Assembly (NCBI GenBank): GCA_025677815.1
Contig: JAIXMP010000004.1
Span: forward strand, 1,426,001 to 1,490,000
Reading direction: 5' to 3'
Length of the DNA stretch: 64,000 nt
From: Phascolomyces articulosus
Lineage: Eukaryota > Mucoromycota > Mucoromycetes > Mucorales > Lichtheimiaceae
Shown here: positions 16,691-27,956 of the stretch, in pieces
How the letters are laid out: the number at the start of each line of letters is the position of its first letter
How positions within the stretch are numbered: the first letter of the stretch is position 1
The notes under the pieces: generated by a model
The model's database searches: none
What the model was told of the DNA's origin: nothing
The model's input: only the letters and a program-made list of their open reading frames with translations
Program-made: the position numbers and the translations under genes

Positions 16691-19319
16691 TTTAAAATTT
16701 GGTTTTATTTAAAGTCTCTGTTGAACACATCGTCCTTGTCGGGCTTTTTTGTTCGAGACAGATATTAAGAGAAAAAAGTGGATGAAAACCCTGCGCTCGT
16801 AAGCAGGGAAAAAAGTTAAGAGGGAAAGGTTAAAGGGTATGTCATATAAAATATGAAGGGGTTACAGTGAGTCTGTTTATAGAAAGTAAGTGACATAAAG
16901 TAGTAACTGTATCTAACTAAGTAATGAGAGTACACTAGGGAAAAAGGAAATGGGGAAGAAAGAAAGGTAATGAAATAAAATAAAAAAAATAAAAGGGAAG
17001 AAAAGTAGTTATAAAGGGAGTATAAATAGTAAACTTACTCTGCTTCAGAGGAAGGAGGAGGAGTGATCCATTTTACCAAAGCCTAACCGGGAGAGTCATC
17101 GTAGCATTGTTGGAGGTTGCTGCAAGGGTGTTGGTATGCATCAAGTTCTGCAAGTATTTTACACACAATTGGCCATTTGCTGCTAAGTGTTGGATTCTGC
17201 GTAGTGAGGTTGGTTTCGATTTTGGGAGCTGATTTAGGATGTGAGAGAGATGATCTTCTTGGTATGATGGTAACTGTAGACGATGGTGCATGCGTAGACA
17301 ATGTATAGCATGTTTCTTTGTAGGTATTTGTGAGGGGCATCTTGGACAAGGTTTGAGTCTTCCACCTGGAAGCCAACCAAGCCTCCATCTGATACAGCGG
17401 CTTCTTTCTTTGTTTGTCATTGGGATCCACATTATTGGATCGATACCCAATTTCGGGAGACAGGTACATAATAGTTTTGCACCAGTTGGTGCAGAACGTA
17501 TATTTTCGAAAGTGTCAACTAAGTATTGGCGGATGGTTGTCTTAAGCATTGTTCCAGAGATATCATTGTATGGTTGTGGGAGAAGGTTTACAATATCTGA
17601 TTTGTTGCAAAGTTTGCTCCAGTAACTTCTTTTTTGTGCTTCGAGTCCCGGTAGTAATTGTGTTAGGAGTGCATCATCAGGTAAAAATTGTGCTCTGAAT
17701 ACAAATTTGACTTGCAATGTTGCTATTCGTTCTGACATACTTGGTAATTTAGTGAGATGGTGCATGATTTTTGTTTCAGATTTAGAAAGCGCACCATAAA
17801 TCATACAAATGCATTGGTTTTGAGCTTTTTCAATATTAGCTAGTTGTGGTGTGGTAAAGGTTAATATGGCTAGTCCATACTCGAGTTTAGGCCTTATAAA
17901 TTGTGCGTAGAGCTGACTGGATATGATTCTAGAGAAGCCAGAAGGCTGAGGCCAATATTGTTTAGAACTCGCATGCTGTTAATAGCTGAGATTGAGTTAC
18001 GTGTAATTAGCTGTTGTGCATCTATATAACCCTTATTGTTGATCGGCACCCCAAGATAAGTAAAAGAAGTTTGGTTTGGAATTGGGGTTTCATATAGATG
18101 ATAAATGTGTTCTGCATTAGCTGGCTATGCGATAGCACATTTTATTGGGTTCCATCTATATCCTAGATCAAGACTGTGTTGTTGACAGAGATTAAGTAGA
18201 TTCTGCATGTTGTTTGCTGTACTAATGAGTACCACATCATCCGCATATAGGAGGCATTGAATATTTGGGAGTAAATTTGTAATGTCCAAAGTTGAACGTT
18301 GCTCTCTACTATGTTGTTGGCGTGGAATGATTGTTGGTTGAAAATCATTGTCCTCATGATTAGGTACGTTTGTCAAGGATAATGGTCGATTTGGTTCAAT
18401 TCCCCCTCGTCTGAGCAGAGTCGGTAGACTATTTATATAAAGAGAATATAGAAAGGGAGATAAGATGGAGCCCTCAAGGACTCCAGTAGTAGGTGAGAAA
18501 CGGTGTAATCTTTTATTACAGGATTCTTCCAAATTATTTACGCCAAGCAAAAGTACCTTTGCGCCCAGTGAAAGCGAAAGTTTGCGTTTTCTATAAATCT
18601 TTTTTACGTTATGTTTAAAAGATTTTGCGTTGCCTGGAAAACAAATTTGCGTTAGTAGTTTTGCGTCAATGTTTTTGCATTCCCATTTTTGCGTCGTTAT
18701 TTGAACTTTTATTATAATGTCAACCTTTACTATATTGATAAGCAAAACTTTTTTTTCGAGACAGTTACCAAGAAATGACTTTGAGTGATTGATCCACCTA
18801 ACACAGTCATCCTTGGTTACATGCTTTAAACAGTTACAATTGTTCTTGGTGGCAAGTGATTCTTTTCACTCAACTTATCTCGTCGAAGGCCTATTATCAT
18901 GAAAATAATATTAAGTTCAAGAACAATTATGTTGACCCATACCATACTTACTCTCATCTTCACTTTGGGATATAATTCTTCTATTGGATTGAGAATGCGA
19001 GGATATGATGCGAGACAGACGCAGCTGTAGGTACCATGGCTTTGTAACTTAGCAACTCGGATTCATAACCTGGCAACGATGATGGTGGATGGAGCAGTTG
19101 TTGCAATGGATATAACAGTATTTCCAAGAAGGAATAATGTCGAAACTCTCTCACTTAACAACAAAGATAAATGTCATGTGTTTCCGAAAAGCCTGTCGCT
19201 TAATAATTTAAAGGTTCAAGGATGCCAAAAAAAAATATAATGTGTTTGCTTCATTCACGACATATTTCTTGAAATTCACGACACTTTTATATACCTGTCA
19301 ATAGGATCTTTTTCATTCA
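16691..19319 (-). mobile_element. Left arm of a 2.63-kb inverted repeat, carrying a broken LINE
   Basis: This segment is the reverse complement of 25328-27956. Paired coordinates sum to 44647 throughout: frames at 17073-17804 and 18125-18745 pair with 26843-27574 and 25902-26522, with identical predicted proteins and no net indels. The outer edge lies at 16691; beyond it the two copies lose register by one A/T. The inner edge lies at about 19319. Read on the minus strand it holds a roughly 600-bp leader, an ACGCAAA-rich patch (about 18537-18696), the 3' part of a reverse transcriptase gene, and an A/T-rich 3' end. IRE1 begins less than 200 bp beyond the outer edge. Confidence 0.9.
17073..18532 (-). 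pseudogene. Truncated non-LTR (LINE) reverse transcriptase, left copy
   Basis: Two frames make up one damaged gene. The upstream one (18125-18745; its LINE-like part starts near 18532) has SPTTGVLEGSILSPFLYSLY and LLYADDVVLI, the reverse transcriptase palm with its catalytic A-D-D. It stops at a TAG (18127-18125). Reading on in frame gives more RT thumb (SFTYLGVPINNKGYIDAQQL) until a frameshift near 17942-17947. The rest continues at 17804-17073 (RPKLEYGLAILTF upstream, then a CPRCP...HAIHCLRMHH zinc knuckle typical of LINE C-termini). The endonuclease and the N-terminal RT part are missing, so it cannot move by itself. Confidence 0.88.
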
Positions 19320-19928
19320 GCAACTATTTCCACCCCCTCTCTGTGTCCGACGCGGACTACACCGCCCTCTGACACTATGTTGCAAATAAAAAAATCGGGT
19401 TTATGAAAAACATTTTGATCCTTTATTAATACGGTGGCAGTATTGTAATGGAACCTAAGGCGCAAGAAATTGTTAATCACAAGGACATATTGTTTAATTC
19501 ATCTATTCCCTCTAATCTAAACCAATATATGTAGTCATCCTTCTCCATATCATCAAACATCATCATCACCCCACTTCAACTTTAATAACAATAATATAAA
19601 TAACCCGAATTTTGTAATGTCATATATTTTTATATCTCTCAGATTCGATCTCAGGCACTTTTTCATAACCGTAACAGGTATTAAGGCGATACCCAGCCTT
19701 TTAATTTTTTTCCTTCGTTCTTCTACATTTTACTTTACCGTTTAATTTTCATCCTTCCAACAAACTGTTAATCTTAACAATTATTTTAATGTCTTTTTAT
19801 TTTTAATCCACTTATTCTTCTCTTAATGATTCAATATGCTTACTTAATTGTTCTTTTTTTTTACCCAGTAAAACACACCAAGCTTTCCAAAAACAAGTAC
19901 CCTGGCTCCATTCCCAAGACGATAAACT
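19320..19928. other. Inner junction of the left arm and unassigned spacer sequence
   Basis: Just inside the left arm the sequence CTATTTCCACCCC (about 19324-19336) also occurs just inside the right arm as its reverse complement, but there it is separated from the arm by about 16 more bases. This suggests the duplication once reached further and a small deletion hit the left side. The rest, to 19928, is AT-rich and contains no supported gene. Confidence 0.5.
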
Positions 19929-20474
19929 AAGGAAAGTGTTGTAAGGGAGTTTACGCATAAATTTTTTATGGATTCTATTGCTTTTCTATTGGGAACCCTC
20001 TTGTCTGTTCTTATCAGTTTGATCCTGCGCTCGTGCGAAACCTTTATGGTTTTTGCCCTCTGCCTTGTACGCCAGCCGCAACTACTTGTCGAATAATTAC
20101 TTTTCATACTTGGTATGACTGGTAATCCGAGTGGACTATATGGATCAGATCTTGCAAAAGAAATCGAGAAGAGCAGTTGTAATGGTTCTGGTTTCATAAG
20201 TCTTGATTCGCGCTCGTGCAAAAATCTTTATGGTTTTTGCCCTCTGCCTTGTACGCCAGCCGCAGCTACTTGTTGAATAGTTACTTTTCATGCTTTGTAT
20301 AGTGGTAATCCGAGTGGACTATATGGATCAGATCTTGCAAAAGAAATTCTTTGTGAAACTTAATGGTTTGCAATAGTTTCTATAGTGAAATTTATGTGTA
20401 ACTCCTCAGTATCTTTTTATTTTATGTTGCTATGTGATTTGTTTTCTTGTGTTTGGAACAGTAACGCACTTTTT
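19929..20474. repeat. 546-bp direct repeat, copy 1 (contains two internal modules)
   Basis: Copy 1 of a unit that recurs 589 bp downstream (20518-21063) with almost no differences seen by eye; a 43-bp spacer separates the copies. Inside it a module of about 145 bp occurs twice at a 183-bp period (near 20021-20165 and 20204-20348), with the shared core GCGCTCGTGC...TTTATGGTTTTTGCCCTCTG and the shared end GATCAGATCTTGCAAAAGAA. The modules differ at scattered bases, so they are older than the 546-bp duplication. A minus-strand frame through it is repeated in both copies but has no known domain. Confidence 0.85.
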
Positions 20475-20517
20475 TTCTTTATGTATGTAGAATCCACTGA
20501 AGGTCTAGAGAAAGCAA

Positions 20518-21063
20518 AAGGAATGTGTTGTAAGGGAGTTTACGCATAAATTTTTTATGGATTCTATTGCTTTTCTATTGGGAACCCTCTTGTCTGTTCT
20601 TATCAGTTTGATCCTGCGCTCGTGCGAAACCTTTATGGTTTTTGCCCTCTGCCTTGTACGCCAGCCGCAACTACTTGTCGAATAATTACTTTTCATACTT
20701 GGTATGACTGGTAATCCGAGTGGACTATATGGATCAGATCTTGCAAAAGAAATCGAGAAGAGCAGTTGTAATGGTTCTGGTTTCATAAGTCTTGATTCGC
20801 GCTCGTGCAAAAATCTTTATGGTTTTTGCCCTCTGCCTTGTACGCCAGCCGCAGCTACTTGTTGAATAGTTACTTTTCATGCTTTGTATAGTGGTAATCC
20901 GAGTGGACTATATGGATCAGATCTTGCAAAAGAAATTCTTTGTGAAACTTAATGGTTTGCAATAGTTTCTATAGTGAAATTTATGTGTAACTCCTCAGTA
21001 TCTTTTTATTTTATGTTGCTATGTGATTTGTTTTCTTGTGTTTGGAACAGTAACGCACTTTTT
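20518..21063. repeat. 546-bp direct repeat, copy 2
   Basis: Second copy of the unit at 19929-20474, in the same orientation. Identity breaks immediately outside 20518 and after 21063. With the internal modules this makes four related modules in about 1.1 kb. The unit starts near TGTTGTAAGGGAG, which resembles an LTR start, but two such units 43 bp apart leave no room for an internal retroelement, so I call it only a tandem duplication. Confidence 0.85.
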
Positions 21064-22574
21064 GTTATTTCGACATTTTTAAGGAGCAATCGTATATTGT
21101 CGCGGGGCATCGGATTATGATAACAAGATATAAAAGCTGACAAGGCCAAGCACACGAATAAACTTACAAGACCCTCTGTTACACCTATCCACTGTATTTG
21201 TCACTCCTCCAACACAATCTACAAGTACGAATATCCAAGTCAATAACTTGATTACATTTATCGACTGCACGATGGTTCTTGTTTGACGTAATGGGTGTCA
21301 GTGCGTCGACTTCCAACGAATACCTAAGCTAAATAGTGGAATTGATTTGTTGCGCTGGTCATTCACAAAGATCTTTTTTTACCCATGCTCCCATTAATCT
21401 AATTGTAATTATCTATCATGTTTAAAACAATTTTTTTTTGTTCGGTTCTTTATTCAATAGCAATATCTTTTGATAATATATATTGTTTTATACATAAGGT
21501 TTTTAAACTAAACTACACAGTATAATAGAATTGTTAAAATATAATAATGGGCGATTATAAAAGCATGAACTTCAAAACATCGATTATCAATGTTAACAGA
21601 CGTATTGTAGTCATAATATATGCCGATCAATTCCTGCAAGTTGAAATTGACTATCTATTAGAACTCGATTATGTATAATGTTCGAGCACATATACAAACA
21701 ACTATTACCAATAATACTGACAAAACGCCATAAAACTGAGCAATTGATCAGGGTAAGCCGACGATATGATTGCACCACTGTGATCATTATAGTCTTCAAA
21801 TACAGAGATATATTCATTTTCATATAATAGATCGAAATCAATAATGTATAATCTGATGGTACATAGAATAATGAAATGAAGGAAGAGTTTGTAGTGATGC
21901 AACGTTATTCATATGCCATAATGCAACAGCAACTATCATCGCTCCTATCATCTCTTTAATTTGGAATTCTTGGCTAACAAACAAAATAAATAAATAAACA
22001 TTGACATTTTGATCTAATATCATCATCAAACATTATCGTTGCGTGAGAAGAAAATATAAAATGTGGTACAATTAAACTTTTTTCTTTTAACTCCTTGAAA
22101 AGGGATTATCTTGACATAATGCCATTGTGTTATGCAGAACATAACAATTATATATATATAGTTCATATTATTTAATATTAAAGAAAAATCGTTAAAAATC
22201 TTTTAATTCAATCACGTTTAATACATGTTCTTGTGTAATAGAATTGATAGAAGTATTATGCCATAATCCAGACATATCATGGAACTATTACTATTACTAT
22301 TATTGACGTATTTCAAAGAAGGTATAAACCGGGGTAGGGGAAACTTTTATTTTTACCACTGAAGATATGTATATATTACAAGTATGTGATGTGAATGTGT
22401 ATGAAAAAGGTTGGGGTGTTTAAACCAGATGTGTCATATATACAAATTGGAAAAAGAACTATACATGTAGTGGGGATAAGTAGTGGGTGGTTTGTTGTAA
22501 AATAATAATAATAAGTGGTTGGGATATGCATATGATAAGGGAAAATAAATGAAGGCAAATATCGGTCATGAGAT
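21064..22574. other. AT-rich spacer inside the inverted repeat, no supported gene
   Basis: The part at 21070-21360 is less AT-rich and contains a TATAAAAG-like box (about 21130) and compact sequence that could be the end of an old LTR element. The part at 21600-22030 has several minus-strand frames, one of them protein-like (YIIDFDLLYENEYISVFEDY), with stops between them, compatible with a decayed gene I cannot name. The right end forms the 3' flank of the gene ending at 22575. Confidence 0.4.
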
Positions 22575-25128
22575 TCACGCCTCACCATCCGATTCTTCCA
22601 TATTTGAGTGTTCAGTGTCATCATCTACCATAATTGTTACTTTTCTCTTACGACAAGGAGGGGTGAACAGCACGTTCGGTGATTTTTCAAACATTTCATC
22701 ATCATCGAAACGAAATAATGCATCAGGATCCCGTTCTCCATCACTATCATCACCGCTTTCATCATCCTCAATCAAATTTGTGGCAATTATCCTTTCGACT
22801 GATTCTTGTCCTCCAGAATGTTCCAATGCGCTTTCAATTATGTTGACAAGGCGTTGGTGGTGATGCTTCCAAACATACAAGGTATTAAGGGTATCATAGA
22901 AGGTTGTCAATTCGTTTAATGTACTTGGGATGCTTAATGTATCAACGTGCTTTGCTAAATATGCATCATCAAGTCTTGAAACATAAAATAGATAGCCAGC
23001 ATTGCCTATAAATTATAACAAATACAAATAATAATAATAATAATAAGTAAAGGGAATGAATGGATAAATGAATAAATGATTATACCTCTCCAATCCATAG
23101 CCAATGAGAATATGTACTTTTGATCATCTTTGGGTACATTAATTTGCTCTAAACCCTTAAGTACTGCTTTATTCATTCGAACGTTTTTAGATTGTTGTTT
23201 CAATGCAACCCGATCGGTACAATTGCTCTTTTTCCATTCATTGGTGGCTAACTGAATTTTTTTGCCCGCCACAATCAAATCAATTTTTCGGCCATATGGA
23301 TCCATTTTGTCGCTGTTGTTGTTTTTGTAGTTGTTATTGCTGTTGATACCAAATCGTTTGTTGTTCTTAATGATCTCTTTTGAAGCTGTACAAACTTGTT
23401 CACCACTTTAATATACAATAAATAACAATAAAAAAGAGATTATTAATATCGGGATATAATAAATGATGTCAATCAATTACAACAACAGATAAACTTCCTA
23501 CTTACTCGACTAATTGAAGAGAAGTATCGCGAACCACAATATCAAGTACTTGTGCTACCCGTCTGTAAAATGTTGTTTCCCCTGGAATGGGTACTTCACC
23601 TTTTGATTGGGTGTCAGGGAAATTCATGATGATGACCGAAATAATATCAAGGACCTGAAGCAATTCATCGTCAACTTTTTCTTTTGACCGACGTGATTCC
23701 AACTTTTTCACAGCAACTGCAATATCAAGCGATTCTTTACGCAAGACACCATTTTCATTTCGACCATCCTTTTGTTTTTCTCAAAAAAAAAAAAAAAACA
23801 GATTAGTTAACAATCCATTTTACTGCAAATATCCATATGGGATGATACAAAAAGACATCCATAAATTATTTATTACCTTGATAATATTGTCAAACATAAC
23901 TTTGTATTCTGATGGTAAACCACTTGGCAATGAAACAGTATGATCAATTATTTGTTTTAAAAGGCATGTTCCTTTCAATTCTCGTTTTAATAATTTCCAA
24001 CATCCTTTAGAACAAGTGTCCATGATGTGTGATGCAGTTGTTCTAAAACAAAAAAAAAAGGAATTGATGAGCATAAATACACGATAGCCATTGCTTTTTC
24101 TAATCAAATAATCATACTTCAAAGCCATGACATTGGGTAATTCTGAGAGATCACTTGAAATCAATTTGGCATTATAGTTATCAAGTATGGCAGCAGCAGA
24201 TGATGGTTTATAGTTTCTGGCAAACTCCTGGATTTTGGAAATTTCGGATAATGACAAGGAACCTTTTTTTAACTAATAAACAAATGGGGTTTATATTAGC
24301 TCAATAATACTATAATATATATTCCCAACATCCTGCCTGGTGTTTATCAGAATTTATACTTACTGCTAAGACAGTAGCTTGGAACAATTTTTCTCGATAT
24401 AATGATGGAGACCAAGTCGGAGAAGGAGGAGGATCTGCATTAAAAACAAATCGAAGGGTCACCAAGGAATGCTGCAAACTACAGTTTTTACTTTGCATGT
24501 ATCATGTTTATATTATTATTATTATAATTATTATTCTCATACCTCGAAACATATCGTTCATATCATCATGTTCATGACCAGTATCATCACCACTAGTAGT
24601 AATTGGATCACCTCCAGCATTATTATTACTGCTGCTGCTACTACCACTATCTCCATTAGAGTTACTACTGGTGATGGTAACAGGTGTAGGTACCTATTAA
24701 AACAGATATTATTATTGTTGATTGTAATTATTACTGTTCAAACACATTGACAACAACAAGTGTTATATATTAAAAAAAAGTTATTATAATCTACTTACAA
24801 AAGCAGACTTTGCTAAAGTGATATTCGTGGAACCTCGTTGATCGTTATATGTTTGAGCATGGATAGGTCCATTATTATTGTTATTTCCGGCAATTCTTGC
24901 TCTTTTTTCACTTTTTTTACTTCGAAATTCATTAAGTAAAGTTTGTGCGGCATCGACTTCGTCCAAATCGCGAGATTTTCCAATAACAGAAAGAAGATCA
25001 CTTGTTATGAATCCCATAATTGCTCGATACGCTTTATTAGAAAATTCTCGTCGGTACCATTTTATAGCGTTATCTCTAGTCCAGTTTTCATGGCTCACTG
25101 TGCTGAAATAAGATTTTCTTTTTTGCAT
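22575..25128 (-). CDS. Unknown conserved-looking protein with possible PD-(D/E)XK-like domain, enclosed by the inverted repeat
   Basis: Eight exons (25128-24799, 24693-24543, 24434-24364, 24272-24118, 24042-23877, 23768-23506, 23405-23086, 23005-22575) join in frame to 628 residues. Residues 1-110 are charged; a low-complexity Ser/Asn/Gly linker follows (about 115-150), then helical segments with a Cys/Trp-containing piece (TCSKGCWKLLKRELKGTCLL). Residues about 413-455 read GRKIDLIVAGKKIQLATNEW then KK...KQQSKNVRMNKAVL. The spacing D421...E435-x-K437...QQ449-450 resembles the D-x(n)-ExK...Q signature of PD-(D/E)XK nucleases. The C-terminus is acidic (DDESGDDSDGERD). I do not recognise a named family; the nuclease idea rests on the motif alone. 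The start codon is 200 bp from the right arm's inner edge. No inactivating lesion was seen. Confidence 0.7.
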
Positions 25129-25327
25129 TGATTTTATCGAAGGTGGTATGCTTATATATCTTTAAAAAAAGTTGTCCTTTTCTTTTTTGCACTAAGTTTC
25201 TCAGCCGAAATTGGCCCGATAATAGTTCTATTTGTAAATTTCACTCTCACTTTCGGTCACCGCTTCCCTTTTTATGCAGCTTTCCGTGAGGGTGGGGGTG
25301 GAAATAGATGCGGCCAAATATTGTTGT

Positions 25328-27956
25328 TGAATGAAAAAGATCCTATTGACAGGTATATAAAAGTGTCGTGAATTTCAAGAAATATGTCGTGAATGAAGCA
25401 AACACATTATATTTTTTTTTGGCATCCTTGAACCTTTAAATTATTAAGCGACAGGCTTTTCGGAAACACATGACATTTATCTTTGTTGTTAAGTGAGAGA
25501 GTTTCGACATTATTCCTTCTTGGAAATACTGTTATATCCATTGCAACAACTGCTCCATCCACCATCATCGTTGCCAGGTTATGAATCCGAGTTGCTAAGT
25601 TACAAAGCCATGGTACCTACAGCTGCGTCTGTCTCGCATCATATCCTCGCATTCTCAATCCAATAGAAGAATTATATCCCAAAGTGAAGATGAGAGTAAG
25701 TATGGTATGGGTCAACATAATTGTTCTTGAACTTAATATTATTTTCATGATAATAGGCCTTCGACGAGATAAGTTGAGTGAAAAGAATCACTTGCCACCA
25801 AGAACAATTGTAACTGTTTAAAGCATGTAACCAAGGATGACTGTGTTAGGTGGATCAATCACTCAAAGTCATTTCTTGGTAACTGTCTCGAAAAAAAAGT
25901 TTTGCTTATCAATATAGTAAAGGTTGACATTATAATAAAAGTTCAAATAACGACGCAAAAATGGGAATGCAAAAACATTGACGCAAAACTACTAACGCAA
26001 ATTTGTTTTCCAGGCAACGCAAAATCTTTTAAACATAACGTAAAAAAGATTTATAGAAAACGCAAACTTTCGCTTTCACTGGGCGCAAAGGTACTTTTGC
26101 TTGGCGTAAATAATTTGGAAGAATCCTGTAATAAAAGATTACACCGTTTCTCACCTACTACTGGAGTCCTTGAGGGCTCCATCTTATCTCCCTTTCTATA
26201 TTCTCTTTATATAAATAGTCTACCGACTCTGCTCAGACGAGGGGGAATTGAACCAAATCGACCATTATCCTTGACAAACGTACCTAATCATGAGGACAAT
26301 GATTTTCAACCAACAATCATTCCACGCCAACAACATAGTAGAGAGCAACGTTCAACTTTGGACATTACAAATTTACTCCCAAATATTCAATGCCTCCTAT
26401 ATGCGGATGATGTGGTACTCATTAGTACAGCAAACAACATGCAGAATCTACTTAATCTCTGTCAACAACACAGTCTTGATCTAGGATATAGATGGAACCC
26501 AATAAAATGTGCTATCGCATAGCCAGCTAATGCAGAACACATTTATCATCTATATGAAACCCCAATTCCAAACCAAACTTCTTTTACTTATCTTGGGGTG
26601 CCGATCAACAATAAGGGTTATATAGATGCACAACAGCTAATTACACGTAACTCAATCTCAGCTATTAACAGCATGCGAGTTCTAAACAATATTGGCCTCA
26701 GCCTTCTGGCTTCTCTAGAATCATATCCAGTCAGCTCTACGCACAATTTATAAGGCCTAAACTCGAGTATGGACTAGCCATATTAACCTTTACCACACCA
26801 CAACTAGCTAATATTGAAAAAGCTCAAAACCAATGCATTTGTATGATTTATGGTGCGCTTTCTAAATCTGAAACAAAAATCATGCACCATCTCACTAAAT
26901 TACCAAGTATGTCAGAACGAATAGCAACATTGCAAGTCAAATTTGTATTCAGAGCACAATTTTTACCTGATGATGCACTCCTAACACAATTACTACCGGG
27001 ACTCGAAGCACAAAAAAGAAGTTACTGGAGCAAACTTTGCAACAAATCAGATATTGTAAACCTTCTCCCACAACCATACAATGATATCTCTGGAACAATG
27101 CTTAAGACAACCATCCGCCAATACTTAGTTGACACTTTCGAAAATATACGTTCTGCACCAACTGGTGCAAAACTATTATGTACCTGTCTCCCGAAATTGG
27201 GTATCGATCCAATAATGTGGATCCCAATGACAAACAAAGAAAGAAGCCGCTGTATCAGATGGAGGCTTGGTTGGCTTCCAGGTGGAAGACTCAAACCTTG
27301 TCCAAGATGCCCCTCACAAATACCTACAAAGAAACATGCTATACATTGTCTACGCATGCACCATCGTCTACAGTTACCATCATACCAAGAAGATCATCTC
27401 TCTCACATCCTAAATCAGCTCCCAAAATCGAAACCAACCTCACTACGCAGAATCCAACACTTAGCAGCAAATGGCCAATTGTGTGTAAAATACTTGCAGA
27501 ACTTGATGCATACCAACACCCTTGCAGCAACCTCCAACAATGCTACGATGACTCTCCCGGTTAGGCTTTGGTAAAATGGATCACTCCTCCTCCTTCCTCT
27601 GAAGCAGAGTAAGTTTACTATTTATACTCCCTTTATAACTACTTTTCTTCCCTTTTATTTTTTTTATTTTATTTCATTACCTTTCTTTCTTCCCCATTTC
27701 CTTTTTCCCTAGTGTACTCTCATTACTTAGTTAGATACAGTTACTACTTTATGTCACTTACTTTCTATAAACAGACTCACTGTAACCCCTTCATATTTTA
27801 TATGACATACCCTTTAACCTTTCCCTCTTAACTTTTTTCCCTGCTTACGAGCGCAGGGTTTTCATCCACTTTTTTCTCTTAATATCTGTCTCGAACAAAA
27901 AAGCCCGACAAGGACGATGTGTTCAACAGAGACTTTAAATAAAACCAAATTTTAAA
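25328..27956 (+). mobile_element. Right arm of the 2.63-kb inverted repeat, carrying a broken LINE
   Basis: Reverse complement of 16691-19319. On the plus strand the order is: leader without clear coding (25328-25900), ACGCAAA-rich patch (25951-26110), truncated reverse transcriptase (26115-27574), and a 3' untranslated stretch rich in T then A that ends in AAATAAAACCAAATTTTAAAA. The clearly non-LINE leader belongs to the repeat, so the repeated unit is not simply a LINE copy. Outside 27956 the similarity to the left flank ends. Confidence 0.9.
26115..27574 (+). pseudogene. Truncated non-LTR (LINE) reverse transcriptase, right copy
   Basis: Same content as the left copy: RT palm with SPTTGVLEGSILSPF and YADDVVLI, in-frame TAG at 26520-26522, a frameshift around 26700-26706, then a C-terminal part with the CPRCP...HCLRMHH zinc knuckle ending at 27574. 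Both lesions are identical in the two copies, so the gene was already dead when the copies separated. The endonuclease and first RT motifs are absent. Confidence 0.88.

Noticed and set aside
19844..20810. Two small minus-strand proteins in the nested repeats
   Set aside because: The frames are copies created by tandem duplication, lack domains and have no promoter or splice context; treated as repeat content.
19929..21063. LTR retrotransposon with 546-bp LTRs
   Set aside because: The two units are only 43 bp apart, so no internal region, primer-binding site or pol gene can fit.
25951..26110. ACGCAAA cluster as a CRISPR-like or centromeric array
   Set aside because: The motifs are short and irregularly spaced with no conserved repeat-spacer pattern; a transposon subterminal cluster or a chance bias is more likely.
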